Part shown: in pieces, positions 31,933 through 43,730 of the stretch | Layout of the letters: the number at the start of each line of letters is the position of its first letter | How positions within the stretch are numbered: position 1 is the stretch's first letter | Assembly (NCBI GenBank): GCA_001429555.1 | Contig: LMSR01000016.1 | Location: forward strand, 251,384 to 315,383 | Source of the DNA: Nocardioides sp. Soil797 | GTDB lineage: Bacteria; Actinomycetota; Actinomycetes; Propionibacteriales; Nocardioidaceae | DNA length: 64,000 bases | Direction of reading: 5' to 3' | The notes under the pieces: model-generated | The model's input: the letters and a program-made list of their open reading frames with translations, nothing else | Database searches by the model: none | What the model was told of the DNA's origin: nothing | Position numbers and translations under genes: made by a program

Positions 31933-34334
31933 CCACCACCCCGGAGAAGACGGATCTCGTCACCGTCACCATCGACGGCATCCAGGTCAGCGTCCCTAAG
32001 GACACCCTGGTGATCCGTGCGGCCGAGCAGATCGGCGTACAGGTCCCGCGGTTCTGCGACCACCCCCTCCTCGCACCGGTCGGCGCCTGCCGCCAGTGCC
32101 TCGTCGAGATCCCCGACGCCGGCAACGGGCGCGGGATGCCCAAGCCGCAGGCCTCCTGCACCATCCCGGTCGCCGAAGGCATGGTGGTCAACACCCAGGT
32201 GACCTCCTCGGTGGCCGACAAGGCCCAGCAGGGCCAGATGGAGTTCCTGCTGATCAACCACCCGCTCGACTGCCCGGTCTGCGACAAGGGCGGCGAGTGC
32301 CCCCTGCAGAACCAGGCCATGTCCAACGGCCGCGGCGAGTCCCGCTTCGCCGCCACCGGCGGCGTCAAGCGCACCTTCGAGAAGCCGATCAACATCTCCG
32401 CCCAGATCCTGCTCGACCGTGAGCGCTGCATCGTGTGTCAGCGCTGCACCCGGTTCGCCGACGAGATCGCCGGTGACCCGTTCATCGCCCTGGTCGAGCG
32501 GGGTGCCCAACAGCAGATCGGCATCGCCCACGACGCTCCCTTCCTGTCCTACTTCTCCGGCAATACCATCCAGATCTGCCCGGTGGGCGCGCTGACCAGC
32601 GCCGACTACCGCTTCCGCTCGCGTCCCTTCGACCTGGTCTCGACGCCGTCGATCGCCGAGCACGACTCCTGTGGCTCGGCGATCCGCGTCGACCACCGCC
32701 GCGGCAAGGTGATGCGCCGCCTGGCGGGCAACGACCCCGAGGTCAACGAGGAGTGGATCACCGACAAGGACCGCTTCGCGTTCGGCTACGCCCGGCAGTC
32801 CGACCGGCTCACCCACCCGTGGGTGCGTGACACCGAGACCGGTGACCTGCGTCCCGCGTCGTGGCCGGAGGCCTTCACGGTCGCCGCCCGCGGCCTCGCC
32901 GCAGCCCATACGTCGGGTGGTGTGGGCGTGCTGACCGGTGGCCGGCTGATCGCCGAGGACGCCTACGCCTACTCCAAGTTCGCTCGCGTCGTGCTCCAGA
33001 CCAACGACATCGACTTCCGGGCCAGGCCGCACTCCGCCGAGGAGGCCGGGTTCCTCGCGTCCGAGGTCGTGCTTCGGATGCCGGTGACCTACTCCGACCT
33101 CGAGCAGGCGTCGGTGGTCGTGCTCGCCGGCCTCGAGCCCGAGGACGAGGCCGGCACGATCTTCCTGCGCCTGCGCAAGGCCGCGATGAAGGGCCACACC
33201 AAGGTGCTGGCGATCGCGCCGTGCACCACGCGTGGGCTGCGCAAGATGAAGGGGCGGCTCGTCGCGACCTCGGCCGGTGCCGAGCGCGAGGCGCTCGAGA
33301 CGTTGGCCGAGGAGTCACCCGAGACGATCGACGCCAACGCAGTGATCCTCGTCGGCGAGCGCCTGGCGACGACTCCCGGCGCGCTCACCGCCGCCGTCGA
33401 CCTGGCCCGAGCCACCGGGGCCCGACTGGCCTGGGTGCCCCGTCGTGCGGGGGACCGTGGCGCCGTCGAGACCGGCTGCCTGCCCAACCTGCTGCCCGGC
33501 GGCCGCCCGGTCACCGACGCCTCCGCCCGCGTCGACGCGGCCACCGCCTGGGGTGTCGACCACCTACCGGAGCAGGTCGGTCGTGACGGAGCCGCGATCA
33601 TCGCCGCTGCCGCGTCCGGTGAGCTCGCCGGACTGGTCGTCGGTGGCGTCGACCTCGACGACCTGCCCGACCCCGCAGCCGCCCGTGCAGCCCTGGCGAG
33701 CGCCGGATTCGTGGTCAGTCTGGAGCTGCGTGAGACAGAGGTGACCCGGGCCGCAGACGTGGTGTTCCCGGTGGCCCCGGCCAGTGACAAGGCCGGCATG
33801 TTCGTCACCTGGGAAGGTCGTCCGCGCACCTTCGACGCGGTGTTCAGCAACCCGGGCTCCCTGCCCGACCTGCGCATCCTGTCCGGCATCGCGGAGGAGT
33901 CGGGCCAGCCCCTCGGCTTCCGCACCGTGGCCGAGGCGCGCAGCCAGATGAACGAGGTCGGTCCCTGGGACGGCGAGCGAGCCGCCCCGGTGGGTCCGCC
34001 CAAGATCAAGGTCCGACGCCTGGCCCGCAACAAGTTCTGGCTGGCCACCTGGAAGCAGCTGCTCGACAACGGTGCGATGCTCAGGGGCGAGTCCGCGCTG
34101 CTGGCCACCGCCCGTCCGGCGGTCGCCCGCGTCCCGCAGGCGACGTACGACGTGTTGGCCGGCGCCAGCCACGTCACCCTCACCGGAGACCGTGGCCAGG
34201 TCACCGTTCCGGTGGAGGTGGCTGACCTGCCGGAGGACACGGTCTGGTTGCCCGCGAACAACACCGGCAACGGCGTGTACGCCGACCTGGCCTCGCCCGG
34301 TTCCGCGGTGACGGTGAAGGCGGTGAAGGCATGA
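31929..34334 (+). CDS. nuoG: NADH-quinone oxidoreductase subunit G
   Basis: An 801-residue 75-kDa-type subunit of complex I. The N-terminal ferredoxin domain has [20 protein letters not shown] near residues 42-61. Next come [15 protein letters not shown] (near 118) and the [4Fe-4S] ligands in [16 protein letters not shown] and [12 protein letters not shown] molybdopterin-oxidoreductase-like domain without evident cofactor follows. GTG at 31929 overlaps the nuoF stop by 4 nt; the longer open frame upstream is shadow. Confidence 0.96.
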   Translation: MTTTPEKTDLVTVTIDGIQVSVPKDTLVIRAAEQIGVQVPRFCDHPLLAPVGACRQCLVEIPDAGNGRGMPKPQASCTIPVAEGMVVNTQVTSSVADKAQQGQMEFLLINHPLDCPVCDKGGECPLQNQAMSNGRGESRFAATGGVKRTFEKPINISAQILLDRERCIVCQRCTRFADEIAGDPFIALVERGAQQQIGIAHDAPFLSYFSGNTIQICPVGALTSADYRFRSRPFDLVSTPSIAEHDSCGSAIRVDHRRGKVMRRLAGNDPEVNEEWITDKDRFAFGYARQSDRLTHPWVRDTETGDLRPASWPEAFTVAARGLAAAHTSGGVGVLTGGRLIAEDAYAYSKFARVVLQTNDIDFRARPHSAEEAGFLASEVVLRMPVTYSDLEQASVVVLAGLEPEDEAGTIFLRLRKAAMKGHTKVLAIAPCTTRGLRKMKGRLVATSAGAEREALETLAEESPETIDANAVILVGERLATTPGALTAAVDLARATGARLAWVPRRAGDRGAVETGCLPNLLPGGRPVTDASARVDAATAWGVDHLPEQVGRDGAAIIAAAASGELAGLVVGGVDLDDLPDPAAARAALASAGFVVSLELRETEVTRAADVVFPVAPASDKAGMFVTWEGRPRTFDAVFSNPGSLPDLRILSGIAEESGQPLGFRTVAEARSQMNEVGPWDGERAAPVGPPKIKVRRLARNKFWLATWKQLLDNGAMLRGESALLATARPAVARVPQATYDVLAGASHVTLTGDRGQVTVPVEVADLPEDTVWLPANNTGNGVYADLASPGSAVTVKAVKA

Positions 34335-35656
34335 TCGCGATGCTCGACTCCGTGCCGGTGATGGCGAGCGGCGAGCTGGCCAGCTTCGGCAACGACCCGT
34401 GGTGGCTGCTGCTCTTCAAGGCCGTGATGATCTTCGTGGTCCTGGTGCTGCTGACGCTGTTCAACATCTGGTGGGAACGCCGCGTGGTGGCCCGCATGCA
34501 GCACCGCATCGGCCCCAACGTGCACGGCCCCTTCGGTCTGTTGCAGTCCCTGGCCGACGGCGTGAAGCTGGCGCTGAAGGAAGACCTGATCCCGAAGGCC
34601 GCCGACAAGGTGGTCTTCATCCTGGCACCGGTGCTCGCGGTCATCCCCGCCTTCATCACCTTCTCGGTGATCCCGTTCGGGCCCGAGGTGCACATGTTCG
34701 GCGAGCGCACCCCGTTGCAGCTGACCGACATGCCCGTGGCGGTGCTGTTCGTGATGGCCATCGCCTCGATCGGCATCTACGGCATCGTCCTGGGTGGATG
34801 GTCGTCCGGATCCACCTACTCACTGCTCGGCGGCCTGCGTTCCAGCGCCCAGATGATCTCCTACGAGGTCGCGATGGGACTGGCCCTGGTCGCGGTGTTC
34901 CTCTACGCCGGCTCGATGTCGACCTCCGAGATCGTCGACGCCCAGGCCAGCACCCGCAACATCGACGTCCTCGGCCTCGACGTGCCCGTGCCCGGTTGGT
35001 TCGCCATCATCCTGTTGCCGTCGTTCGTCATCTACGTGATCGCGATGGTCGGGGAGACCAACCGCGCCCCCTTCGACCTCCCCGAGGCCGAGGGCGAGCT
35101 GGTCGGCGGCTTCCACACTGAGTACTCCAGCCTCAAGTTCGCCCTGTTCTTCCTCGCCGAATACATCAACATGGCCACCGTCTCGGCCCTGGCCACCACC
35201 CTGTTCCTCGGTGGCTGGCGGGCCCCGTGGCCGATCTCGGCGATCTGGGAGGGCTCCAACGAGGGCTACTGGCCGCTGATCTGGTTCTTCGCCAAGATGA
35301 TGATGTTCATCTTCATGTTCATCTGGCTGCGCGGCTCGTTGCCGCGGCTGCGCTACGACCAGTTCATGGCGTTCGGCTGGAAGCGCCTGATCCCGATTGC
35401 CCTGCTGTGGATCGTGGCCGTGGCCACGTTGCGTGCGATCACCCTCGAGGGTGGCATCGAGCGGGGTCAGCTGCTGATCATCGGAGCCGTCTTCCTCGTG
35501 GTGTTCCTCGTGGTGATGCTGCTGCCGGAGTCGAAGAAGGCAGACGATGCCGAGACGGAGGAACCACCGGCCGGTGGCTTCCCCGTGCCCCCGATGCCCA
35601 CGCAAGGTGCCGTGCGCGGTGCCGCAGCACCGCTCGTCTTTCATGAGGAGGACTGA
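34331..35656 (+). CDS. nuoH: NADH-quinone oxidoreductase subunit H
   Basis: A 441-residue membrane subunit that forms the entry of the quinone channel with NuoB and NuoD. Signatures: [22 protein letters not shown] truncated to its core RIGPN near residue 59, and [20 protein letters not shown] near residues 241-260. About eight helices are visible. The last 45 residues (from about [12 protein letters not shown]) are a polar tail. ATGA overlap with nuoG; stop shares a base with the nuoI ATG. Confidence 0.96.
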   Translation: MIAMLDSVPVMASGELASFGNDPWWLLLFKAVMIFVVLVLLTLFNIWWERRVVARMQHRIGPNVHGPFGLLQSLADGVKLALKEDLIPKAADKVVFILAPVLAVIPAFITFSVIPFGPEVHMFGERTPLQLTDMPVAVLFVMAIASIGIYGIVLGGWSSGSTYSLLGGLRSSAQMISYEVAMGLALVAVFLYAGSMSTSEIVDAQASTRNIDVLGLDVPVPGWFAIILLPSFVIYVIAMVGETNRAPFDLPEAEGELVGGFHTEYSSLKFALFFLAEYINMATVSALATTLFLGGWRAPWPISAIWEGSNEGYWPLIWFFAKMMMFIFMFIWLRGSLPRLRYDQFMAFGWKRLIPIALLWIVAVATLRAITLEGGIERGQLLIIGAVFLVVFLVVMLLPESKKADDAETEEPPAGGFPVPPMPTQGAVRGAAAPLVFHEED

Positions 35657-36303
35657 TGGCTCGGTCGAATGAGCAGTCCAACGAAGGGTCACGGAACCTG
35701 AAGGAGCAGTTCTGGGACCCCGTCGCCGGCTTCGGCGTCACGTTCCGGACCATGTTCAAGAAGGTGGTCACCGAGCAGTACCCCTTCGAGAAGATGCCGA
35801 CGGCCCCGCGCTTCCACGGCCGTCACCAGCTCAACCGGTGGCCCGACGGGCTCGAGAAGTGCATCGGGTGCGAGCTGTGCGCCTGGGCGTGCCCCGCCGA
35901 CGCGATCTACGTCGAGGGCGCCTCCAACGACGAGTCCGCCAACGGCGAGGGCCGCTTCAGTCCCGGCGAGCGATACGGCCGGGTCTACCAGATCAACTAC
36001 CTGCGCTGCATCCTGTGTGGGTTGTGCATCGAAGCGTGCCCGACGCGCGCACTGACGATGACCAACGAGTACGAGCTGGCCGACACCAACCGGGCCGACC
36101 TGATCTACGAGAAGTCCGACCTGCTGGCCCCCCTGCTGCCCGGGATGGAGCAGCCGCCGCACGCGATGCTGATCGGCGACGACGACGGTGACTACTACCG
36201 CGGCGACTTCAAGGACCGGCGCAGCGCGACCGATCCGGCCACTACGGGTGGCGAGGCCGAGGCGCAGGACGCCTGGACCAGCGCGAGCCGGAAGGAGGGG
36301 TGA
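35656..36303 (+). CDS. nuoI: NADH-quinone oxidoreductase subunit I
   Basis: A 215-residue ferredoxin-like subunit with two [4Fe-4S] clusters: [16 protein letters not shown] near residue 71 and [16 protein letters not shown] near residue 116. The C-terminal 40 residues are variable and polar. It starts one base inside the nuoH stop (TGATG) behind GAGGAGGAC... (AGGAGG region at 35644-35651). Confidence 0.96.
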   Translation: MARSNEQSNEGSRNLKEQFWDPVAGFGVTFRTMFKKVVTEQYPFEKMPTAPRFHGRHQLNRWPDGLEKCIGCELCAWACPADAIYVEGASNDESANGEGRFSPGERYGRVYQINYLRCILCGLCIEACPTRALTMTNEYELADTNRADLIYEKSDLLAPLLPGMEQPPHAMLIGDDDGDYYRGDFKDRRSATDPATTGGEAEAQDAWTSASRKEG

Positions 36304-37184
36304 TGACTGCCTTCTGGATCCTCGCGCCGGTGATGGTGCTGGCCGCACTCGGCATCCTGTTCGTCCGCAAGGCGGTGCACGCGGCGCTCCTGCTGGCCGT
36401 GGTGATGATCTCCCTGGCGGTGCTGTACGCCGTCCTGGAGGCGCCGTTCCTCTTCGCGGTGCAGATCATCGTCTACACGGGCGCGATCCTGATGCTCTTC
36501 CTGTTCGTGCTGATGCTGGTCGGGGTCGACGCCTCCGACTCGGTCGTGGAGACGATTCGGGGGCAGCGGGTGCTGGCCACGGTCTTCGGCCTGGTGCTCG
36601 GCCTGATCCTGGTCATCGGCATCTCGCAGGTCACCTTCGGTGCCGCGGTCGGCCTCGACGAGGCCAACAACGGCGGCAACGTCCCGGCACTGGCCAACCT
36701 GCTGTTCAGCAAGTACGTCTTCGCCTTCGAGGCCACCTCGGCCCTGTTGATCACGGCCGCCATCGGCGCCATGGTGCTCGCCCACCGGGAGCGGCTCACG
36801 CCCAAGGAGTCGCAGGCCGACGCGGCCAACCGCCGGATGCGCGAGTACGCCGCGACCGGCCGGCACCCGGGTCCCCTGCCCGCACCCGGTGTCTTCGCCC
36901 GCCACAACGCGGTCGACACACCCGCCCTGCTGCCCGACGGCACCGCCAGCGAGGCCTCGATCTCCCGGGTGCTCGCGGCTCGGGGGAGCGTGCGCAGTGC
37001 GCCAGCCCTGGCCGACGACATCGAAGAGGTGCAGCGCCAGCTCGGCCAGTCACCCGAGCAGTCACCGGAGGTCGCCGGTAAGTCCGGTGCCGCCGCGACG
37101 ACCGAGGAGCAGGATGCCCCTGGTTCCGAGGCGGACGCTGGAGCGTCGTCCTCGACCAACGGGGCGGAGGAGGACGAGCAGTGA
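36303..37184 (+). CDS. nuoJ: NADH-quinone oxidoreductase subunit J
   Basis: A 293-residue membrane subunit with five helices in the first 165 residues, including [20 protein letters not shown] and [19 protein letters not shown] cytoplasmic-type extension of about 120 residues, rich in Ala, Pro, Glu and Ser, makes it longer than the usual 170-200. The ATG at 36303 follows AAGGAGGGG; GTG at 36300 one codon earlier is the alternative. The stop overlaps the nuoK GTG. Confidence 0.94.
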   Translation: MTAFWILAPVMVLAALGILFVRKAVHAALLLAVVMISLAVLYAVLEAPFLFAVQIIVYTGAILMLFLFVLMLVGVDASDSVVETIRGQRVLATVFGLVLGLILVIGISQVTFGAAVGLDEANNGGNVPALANLLFSKYVFAFEATSALLITAAIGAMVLAHRERLTPKESQADAANRRMREYAATGRHPGPLPAPGVFARHNAVDTPALLPDGTASEASISRVLAARGSVRSAPALADDIEEVQRQLGQSPEQSPEVAGKSGAAATTEEQDAPGSEADAGASSSTNGAEEDEQ

Positions 37185-37480
37185 ACACCGAGCCCTACAT
37201 CCTGCTCTCCGCGATCCTGTTCACCATCGGTTGTGTCGGCGTCCTGGTCCGCCGCAACGCGATCGTGGTGTTCATGTGCGTCGAGCTGATGCTGAATGCG
37301 TCCAACCTGGCCCTGGTCACCTTCGCCAAGGCCAACGGCAACCTCGACGGCCAGATTGCCGCCTTCTTCGTGATGGTGGTCGCTGCCGCCGAAGTCGTGG
37401 TCGGGCTCGCGATCATCATGACCATCTTCCGGACTCGACGCTCGGCCTCGGTCGACGACGCCAGCCTGCTGAAGTACTGA
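37181..37480 (+). CDS. nuoK: NADH-quinone oxidoreductase subunit K
   Basis: A 99-residue membrane subunit with three helices. The antiporter-like pattern [16 protein letters not shown] near residues 28-43 includes the conserved membrane glutamate, and a second acidic residue lies in [16 protein letters not shown] start in a 4-nt overlap with nuoJ. Normal family length. Confidence 0.96.
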   Translation: MNTEPYILLSAILFTIGCVGVLVRRNAIVVFMCVELMLNASNLALVTFAKANGNLDGQIAAFFVMVVAAAEVVVGLAIIMTIFRTRRSASVDDASLLKY

Positions 37481-37490
37481 GGTGAGTGCC

Positions 37491-39443
37491 ATGAGTTCCC
37501 CCATCCCCCTGCTGTCGAGCCTTGCCGCGGAGACCCACGTCCCCGTGGTCTCGCCGGGCACGGCAGACGGAGTCTTCTCCCTGGCCTGGCTGGTGATCGT
37601 GCTGCCGCTGGCCGGAGCAGCGATCCTGCTGCTCGGTGGTCGACGTACCAACGCCTGGGGCCACCTGCTCGGCACCGCCACGGTGGCCGGATCCTTCGTC
37701 CTCGGGCTCCTGATGTTCTTCTCGATGCTGGGCCGTGAGGTTGGCGAACGCCAGGTCGGACAGCACCTCTTCACCTGGATCGAGGCAGGCGGCTTCACCG
37801 TCGGGATGGACCTGCTGGTCGATCCGCTGTCGATTCTGTTCGTGCTGCTGATCACCGGTGTCGGATCGCTGATCCACCTGTACTCGATCGGCTACATGGC
37901 GCACGACGAGCGGCGTCGTCGATTCTTCGGCTACCTCAATCTCTTCATCGCCGCGATGCTGATGCTGGTGCTCGCCGCCGACTACCTCGGCATCTTCCTC
38001 GGCTGGGAGGGCGTCGGCCTCGCGTCGTACCTCCTGATCGGCTTCTGGCAGCACAAGCCGAGCGCGGCCGCGGCGGCCAAGAAGGCCTTCGTGATGAACC
38101 GCATCGGTGACATCGGGATGTCGCTGGCGATCATGCTGATGTTCGTCACCTTCGGCACCACTGCGTTCGCCGGTGTCAGCGCGGCCGCGAGCGGTGGCAG
38201 CGAGAACACGATGAACGCGATCGGCCTCCTGCTGCTCCTCGGTGCCTGCGGCAAGAGCGCCCAGGTGCCGCTGCAGGCCTGGTTGCTGGACGCCATGGAG
38301 GGCCCGACCCCGGTGTCGGCGCTGATCCACGCGGCCACCATGGTGACCGCCGGCGTCTATCTCGTGACCCGCTCCAACTTCATCTTCGAGAATGCACCGG
38401 TCGCCCAGACCGCGGTCGTCGCAGTCGCTGTGGTGACGCTCCTGTGGGGTGCGATCATCGGTTGCGCGAAGGACGACATCAAGAAGGTGCTGGCCGGCTC
38501 GACGATGAGCCAGATCGGCTACATGATGCTGGGCGCCGGCCTCGGCGTCGCCGGCTACGCGTTCGCGATCTTCCACCTGCTCACCCACGGCTTCTTCAAG
38601 GCCAACATGTTCCTCGGCGCGGGTTCGGTCATGCACGCCACCGACGACGACGTCGACATGCGTCACTACGGTGCACTGGCGCGCGCCGTCCCGATCACCT
38701 TCCTCACGTTCGCGATGGGCTATCTCGCGATCATCGGCTTCCCGGGATTCTCGGGTTTCTGGTCGAAGGACAAGATCATCGAGACCGCCTTCGCCGACAA
38801 CGTGTGGATCGGCGTCGCGGCCACCATCGGTGCCGGCGTCACCGCGTTCTACATGACCCGCCTGATGTTGATGACGTTCTTCACGAAGGAACGCTGGGAG
38901 CCCGGCGTGCACCCGCACGAGTCGCCCAAGGTGATGACGATCCCGTTGATGGTGCTGGCCGCGCTCTCCCTGCTGGGTGGCCTGCTGCTGGCCGGCAACT
39001 GGATCACCGACTGGCTCACCCCGGTGGTGGGCGAGGCCCACCACGAACACCCGCCGATCCCGGCCTGGGCGCTCACGTTGATCATCGTGGTCGTCGTCGC
39101 CGCCGGTGTTGCCGTTGCCTGGTTCACGATCGGAAGGACCGAGGTGCCCAGAGAAGCGCCCACTGATGTCTCCGTCTTCACCCGTGCCGCTCGCGCCGAC
39201 CTCTATGGCGACGCGATCAACGAGGGCTTGGTGATCAACCCCGGTCGTCATGCGGTCACAGGGCTGATGGCGTTCGACACGTCGGTCATCGACGCAGCCG
39301 TCGAGGGCCAGGCCAGCGGAGTCAGCGGGCTGGCGATGGTCTATCGCAAGGTGCAGAACGGCTTCGTCCGCTCCTACGCGCTCTCGATCCTGGTCGGCGC
39401 CGCACTGGTGGTCGCGGTCATGCTGGTGGTGAATGCCGGATGA
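37491..39443 (+). CDS. nuoL: NADH-quinone oxidoreductase subunit L
   Basis: A 650-residue proton-pumping subunit related to Mrp antiporters. Conserved segments include [19 protein letters not shown], the [20 protein letters not shown] loop with [17 protein letters not shown], and the C-terminal lateral helix region. ATG at 37491 with GAGGTGAG upstream is chosen; GTG at 37482 is possible and adds three residues. The stop overlaps the nuoM ATG by 4 nt. Confidence 0.96.
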   Translation: MSSPIPLLSSLAAETHVPVVSPGTADGVFSLAWLVIVLPLAGAAILLLGGRRTNAWGHLLGTATVAGSFVLGLLMFFSMLGREVGERQVGQHLFTWIEAGGFTVGMDLLVDPLSILFVLLITGVGSLIHLYSIGYMAHDERRRRFFGYLNLFIAAMLMLVLAADYLGIFLGWEGVGLASYLLIGFWQHKPSAAAAAKKAFVMNRIGDIGMSLAIMLMFVTFGTTAFAGVSAAASGGSENTMNAIGLLLLLGACGKSAQVPLQAWLLDAMEGPTPVSALIHAATMVTAGVYLVTRSNFIFENAPVAQTAVVAVAVVTLLWGAIIGCAKDDIKKVLAGSTMSQIGYMMLGAGLGVAGYAFAIFHLLTHGFFKANMFLGAGSVMHATDDDVDMRHYGALARAVPITFLTFAMGYLAIIGFPGFSGFWSKDKIIETAFADNVWIGVAATIGAGVTAFYMTRLMLMTFFTKERWEPGVHPHESPKVMTIPLMVLAALSLLGGLLLAGNWITDWLTPVVGEAHHEHPPIPAWALTLIIVVVVAAGVAVAWFTIGRTEVPREAPTDVSVFTRAARADLYGDAINEGLVINPGRHAVTGLMAFDTSVIDAAVEGQASGVSGLAMVYRKVQNGFVRSYALSILVGAALVVAVMLVVNAG

Positions 39444-40999
39444 ACGACTTCCCCTGGTTGAGCCTGATCATCCTGCTGCCGCTGGTCGGCGGCCTGGTCA
39501 CGGCCACGCTCCCGGCCACCGGCTCGGCACTGCCGAAGCAGGTGGCCCTCGGCACCGCCACCCTCACCTTCGTGCTCTCGCTCGTCGTGGCGTTCAACTA
39601 CGAGACCGGCAGTGGCTTCCAGTTCGGTGAGCTGCACGAGTGGATCCCCGCCTTCGGCACCCACTACGCCGTGGCCGTCGACGGCATCGGGCTGACGTTG
39701 GTCCTGTTGACCACGCTGCTGGTCCCGGTGGTCGTGCTGGCGTCGTGGAACGACGCCGATGCCGCCGACGGCACCTCACGGGCATCGGGCTTCTTCGGCT
39801 GGATGTTGGCGTTGGAGGGCCTGGCTCTGGTCGTCTTCATGGCCCAGGACGTCTTCCTCTTCTACGTGGCCTTCGAGGCCACCCTGATCCCGGCGTACTT
39901 CCTGGTCGGTCACTACGGTCACGTCGACCGGGCCCAGCGGGCCAAGGCCGCGGTCAAGTTCCTGCTCTACATGCTTGCCGGTGGCCTGGTCATGCTGGCC
40001 TCCGTCGTGGGGTTGTACGCCGTCTCGGCCCAGGCCGGCCACCCGACGTACCTGATCGGTGAGCTGGCCGGGCTCGACCTCGACAAGGAGACCGGACGCT
40101 GGCTGTTCCTGGGCTTCTTCATCGCCTTCGCGATCAAGGCGCCGCTGTTCCCCGTGCACACCTGGCTGCCCGACACCACGGCCGCGGCCACGCCGGGCAC
40201 CAGCGTGCTGCTGATCTGTGTGCTCGACAAGATCGGCACCTACGGCATGCTCCGCTTCTGCCTGGGCCTGTTCCCCGAGGCGTCGAAGTGGGCGACGCCC
40301 GTGGTCGTCGTACTGGCCCTGATCTCGATCATCTACGGTGCCCTGATCGCCATCGGCCAGGACAACATGCTGCGACTGATCGGCCTGACCTCCCTGTCCC
40401 ACTTCGGTTTCATCGTGCTGGGCATCTTCGTGATGAACAGCCAGGGCATGACGGGCGCGACGTTCTACATGTTCAACCACGGCCTTGCCACCGCAGTGCT
40501 CTTCCTCGTCGCCGGCTACCTGATCAGGCGACGTGGCTCCGTCCTGATCAGTGACCACGGCGGCGTCGAGAAGGTGGCCCCGGTGCTGGCGGGGCTGTTC
40601 CTCGTCGGCGGTCTGGGCACCCTGGGGTTGCCCGGCCTGTCGCCGTTCGTCTCGGAGTTCCTCGTGTTGGTCGGCGGGTTCGCCCACCACTGGGTCACCG
40701 GTGCGTTCGCGGTCACCGGCATCGTGCTCGCCGCGATCTACGTGCTCTGGATGTACCAGAAGCTGATGACCGGCCCGACCGTCCCCGAGGTGGTCGGCAT
40801 GAAGGACCTGAACGCGCGCGAGATCGGCGCGATCGTCCCGCTCGTGGTGGCGATGCTGCTCTTCGGCTTCTATCCGAAGCCGATGCTCGACATCATCAAC
40901 CCGGCCGTCGAGGGCACCATGTCGGTGGTCGGGGTCAGTGATGATGATCCGGTGGTCACGCCGGTTGATGCAGAACACAGCCAGGAGGGCCAGCAGTGA
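39440..40999 (+). CDS. nuoM: NADH-quinone oxidoreductase subunit M
   Basis: A 519-residue antiporter-like subunit. The key stretches are [20 protein letters not shown] near residues 138-157 with the conserved glutamate, and the lysine-bearing [20 protein letters not shown] near residues 231-250. About fourteen helices are visible. It starts with an ATGA overlap with nuoL and ends with a GTGA overlap with nuoN. Confidence 0.96.
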   Translation: MNDFPWLSLIILLPLVGGLVTATLPATGSALPKQVALGTATLTFVLSLVVAFNYETGSGFQFGELHEWIPAFGTHYAVAVDGIGLTLVLLTTLLVPVVVLASWNDADAADGTSRASGFFGWMLALEGLALVVFMAQDVFLFYVAFEATLIPAYFLVGHYGHVDRAQRAKAAVKFLLYMLAGGLVMLASVVGLYAVSAQAGHPTYLIGELAGLDLDKETGRWLFLGFFIAFAIKAPLFPVHTWLPDTTAAATPGTSVLLICVLDKIGTYGMLRFCLGLFPEASKWATPVVVVLALISIIYGALIAIGQDNMLRLIGLTSLSHFGFIVLGIFVMNSQGMTGATFYMFNHGLATAVLFLVAGYLIRRRGSVLISDHGGVEKVAPVLAGLFLVGGLGTLGLPGLSPFVSEFLVLVGGFAHHWVTGAFAVTGIVLAAIYVLWMYQKLMTGPTVPEVVGMKDLNAREIGAIVPLVVAMLLFGFYPKPMLDIINPAVEGTMSVVGVSDDDPVVTPVDAEHSQEGQQ

Positions 41000-42582
41000 T
41001 CGACTTCGCCAAGCCCGACATCGAATACGGCCTGCTGTGGCCGTTGCTGCTGATCTTCGCGATCGCCTGCCTCGGCGTCGTCGTGGAGGCGTTCCTGCCC
41101 CGCGGCCGTCGCCTGCTCGCCCAGCTCGCACTGTCCCTCGTGGGCTGCGTGGCTGCGCTGGTCGGCGTGGTGATGGTCGGCCTCGACCTCTCCGACCACG
41201 GAGCAGCTCGCGGCTCGATCGTCGCCGAGGGCGCTCTGGCCGTCGACGGCCCCACGGTCTTCGTGTGGGGGCTCCTGCTGGTGATCACCGTCTGCGGGCT
41301 GTTGCTCTTCGCCGAGCGCCGGCTCGAGGGTGGGGTCTCCGCGTTCGCCGGCCAGGCCGCGGCCCTGCCCGGCACCGACGCCGAGCGCGTCGCCTCCTCG
41401 AAGGGCCTCGACCACACCGAGGTCTACCCGCTGATGATGTTTGCCGTGGCGGGCATGATGATCTTCGCCGCGGCCAACGACCTGCTCACGCTGTTCGTCG
41501 GCCTCGAGGTCCTCTCGCTGCCGCTCTACCTGCTCTCCGGCCTGGCCCGACGGCGCCGACTGCTGAGCCAGGAAGCCGCGCTCAAGTACTTCCTGCTCGG
41601 CGCGTTCTCATCCGGGTTCGTGATCTACGGCATCGCCCTGGTCTACGGCTATGCCGGCGTCATGGACTTTGCCGGCATCAACGACGCCATCGCCAACGAG
41701 ACCGGCAGCCGCACCATGCTGCTGATCGGCATGGGCATGATCTCGGTCGGCCTGCTGTTCAAGGTCGGTGCGGTGCCGTTCCAGTCCTGGACCCCTGACG
41801 TCTACCAGGGTGCGCCCACCCAGGTGACCGCCTTCATGGCAGCGGCGACCAAGATCGCCGCGTTCGCTGCGATGATGCGGCTGTTCTACGTCGCGTTCGG
41901 TTCCGAACGCTGGACCTGGGAGCCGATGCTCTGGGTGATCGCCGTGCTGTCGATGGTGATCGGGGCGGTCATGGCCGTCGCCCAGAGCGACATCAAGCGC
42001 ATGCTCGCCTACTCGTCCATCACCCACACCGGCTTCCTGATCACCGGCCTGGTCGGGATCCACTCCGCCGACGGGCTAGCCGACGGTCAGATCACCGCGA
42101 CCCAGTCGGTGCTGTTCTACCTCGTCACCTACGGCTTCATGACGGTCGGTGCGTTCGCCGTGGTGACCCTGGTCCGTGACGCCGGTGGCGAGGCCACCCA
42201 TCTGTCCCGCTGGACCGGTCTCGGCAAGGAGTCCCCGGTGGTTGCCGGTGTCTTCGCGCTGTTCCTGCTCGGCTTCGCCGGAATCCCGCTCACCGCGGGC
42301 TTCGCCGGCAAGTGGGCAGTGTTCGCCTCGGCGATGAGTGCGGGCGCCTGGCCGGTGGTGGTGATCGCGGTGCTGACCAGTGCGATGGCCGCGTTCTTCT
42401 ACATCCGGGTCATCGTCCTGATGTACTTCTACGAGCCGGTCGGCGACGGCCCGTCCGTCACCCTCCCGAGCTTCCTGACCGCAACCGCGATCGGAATCGG
42501 TGCGCTGGCGACCGTCGTACTCGGCGTCGTACCCGGCCCCTTGCTCGACCTCGCGGCCCATGCGGGAGAATTCATCAGGTGA
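40996..42582 (+). CDS. nuoN: NADH-quinone oxidoreductase subunit N
   Basis: A 528-residue antiporter-like subunit, longer than the 480-residue norm because of an N-terminal loop near residues 115-140. Signatures: LLTLFVGLEVLSLPLYLLSG near residues 165-184 and LFKVGAVPFQSWTPDVYQGA near residues 254-273, then KRMLAYSSITHTGFLI. GTG start in a 4-nt overlap with nuoM. Its stop overlaps the polyprenyl synthase GTG, so that gene is in the same transcript. Confidence 0.96.
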   Translation: MIDFAKPDIEYGLLWPLLLIFAIACLGVVVEAFLPRGRRLLAQLALSLVGCVAALVGVVMVGLDLSDHGAARGSIVAEGALAVDGPTVFVWGLLLVITVCGLLLFAERRLEGGVSAFAGQAAALPGTDAERVASSKGLDHTEVYPLMMFAVAGMMIFAAANDLLTLFVGLEVLSLPLYLLSGLARRRRLLSQEAALKYFLLGAFSSGFVIYGIALVYGYAGVMDFAGINDAIANETGSRTMLLIGMGMISVGLLFKVGAVPFQSWTPDVYQGAPTQVTAFMAAATKIAAFAAMMRLFYVAFGSERWTWEPMLWVIAVLSMVIGAVMAVAQSDIKRMLAYSSITHTGFLITGLVGIHSADGLADGQITATQSVLFYLVTYGFMTVGAFAVVTLVRDAGGEATHLSRWTGLGKESPVVAGVFALFLLGFAGIPLTAGFAGKWAVFASAMSAGAWPVVVIAVLTSAMAAFFYIRVIVLMYFYEPVGDGPSVTLPSFLTATAIGIGALATVVLGVVPGPLLDLAAHAGEFIR

Positions 42583-43586
42583 CCGCACAGAACCAGCCGG
42601 CCCTGGCCCTCCCCGTCGTCGACGAGGAGCTCGCAACCCGCCTCCAGGCGCGCATGGCCGAGGTGGAGGAAGCCCTCACGGGCCACATCGTCAGCGAAGC
42701 CGACTTCGTCACCACGGCGGCCCGCCACCTGATGAATGCCGGTGGCAAGCGGTTCCGACCGTTGCTGGTGCTGCTGGCCGCCGAGACCGGCCCGAACGCT
42801 GCCTCCGACGACGTGGTCACCGCGGCCTGCGTGGTCGAGCTGACCCACCTGGCCTCGCTCTACCACGACGACGTGATGGACGAGGCCGACCTGCGGCGTG
42901 GGGCCGATTCAGCGAACTCCCGCTGGGACAACCACGTCGCGATCCTCACCGGCGACTTCTTGTTCTCCAAGTCGTCGGAGCTCACCGCCGACCTCGGCGC
43001 CGACGCCGTACGCATCCAGGCGAAGACCTTCACCAAGCTGGTCGAGGGGCAGATCCTGGAGACCCTGGTGCCGGCTCCCGACGCGGACCCGATCGCCCAC
43101 CACCTGCGCGTGGTGGCCGGCAAGACCGGGTCGCTGATCGCCACGTCGGCGCTCTACGGCGCCCGGTTCGCGGGCGCTCCGCGCGAGATCGAGGACGCCC
43201 TCGCGGCGTACGGCGAGATCGTCGGCGCGGCCTTCCAGCTCTCCGACGACATCCTCGACATCGCCTCCGAGAGCGACGAGTCCGGGAAGACCCCCGGCAC
43301 CGACCTCCGTGAGGGCGTGCCGACGCTGCCGGTGCTGCTGGCCCAGCGCTCGGCGGACCCGGCCGATGCCCGGCTGCTCGAGCTCCTGGGCACGGACCTC
43401 GACGACGACGTCCGCCACGCGGAGGCGTTGGAGTTGCTGCGCGCCCACCCGGCGATGAACGAAGCCCGCGCCTACGTGGTGGCCCGCGCCACCGAGGCCA
43501 AGGAGCTGCTCAAGGTGTTGCCCGAGGGCCCCGTGCGCATCGCCCTCGAGGGCTTTGCCGACCTGGTCGCCACCCGCACCGCCTGA
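42579..43586 (+). CDS. Polyprenyl diphosphate synthase for the menaquinone side chain
   Basis: A 335-residue trans-prenyltransferase of the heptaprenyl/octaprenyl class (like mycobacterial GrcC1). The first aspartate-rich motif is YHDDVMDEADLRRG near residues 95-108, the second SDDILDIASESDESGKTPG near residues 215-233, with GGKRFRPLL near residue 55. It elongates FPP or GGPP to the tail used by MenA; chain length cannot be read reliably from sequence. It is translationally coupled to nuoN (GTGA), so quinone tail supply is tied to complex I expression. Confidence 0.9.
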   Translation: MTAQNQPALALPVVDEELATRLQARMAEVEEALTGHIVSEADFVTTAARHLMNAGGKRFRPLLVLLAAETGPNAASDDVVTAACVVELTHLASLYHDDVMDEADLRRGADSANSRWDNHVAILTGDFLFSKSSELTADLGADAVRIQAKTFTKLVEGQILETLVPAPDADPIAHHLRVVAGKTGSLIATSALYGARFAGAPREIEDALAAYGEIVGAAFQLSDDILDIASESDESGKTPGTDLREGVPTLPVLLAQRSADPADARLLELLGTDLDDDVRHAEALELLRAHPAMNEARAYVVARATEAKELLKVLPEGPVRIALEGFADLVATRTA

Positions 43587-43620
43587 CCACTGGCGAGTCG
43601 GGAGTCTCACCGCTCTCTGG

Positions 43621-43671
43621 GACCAACGAATTGGTCGTGTTCTCGCCCCGATGTCAACCAATCCGTTGGTC
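43621..43671. terminator. Inverted repeat between convergent genes
   Basis: Arms 43621-43635 and 43657-43671 pair at 14 of 15 positions. Each arm is itself a small hairpin of the form ACCAA-N4-TTGGT. The 21-nt loop contains TTCTCGCCCCGAT, whose complement resembles the ATCGGGGCAAGAA core of the 51-nt tandem repeat. It lies between the polyprenyl synthase and paaK genes and likely ends both transcripts; the remainder of the 144-nt gap shows nothing else. Confidence 0.65.
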
Positions 43672-43730
43672 TCACCTCGATGCGTCGGCCGCTCTGCCGC
43701 CTCCCGGGGCTTCGTGTCGGTGAAGCGGGC

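Noticed and set aside
37416..39251. A 611-codon minus-strand open frame
   Set aside because: Antisense shadow of nuoL; composition is repetitive His/Asp/Arg/Gln without recognisable domains.
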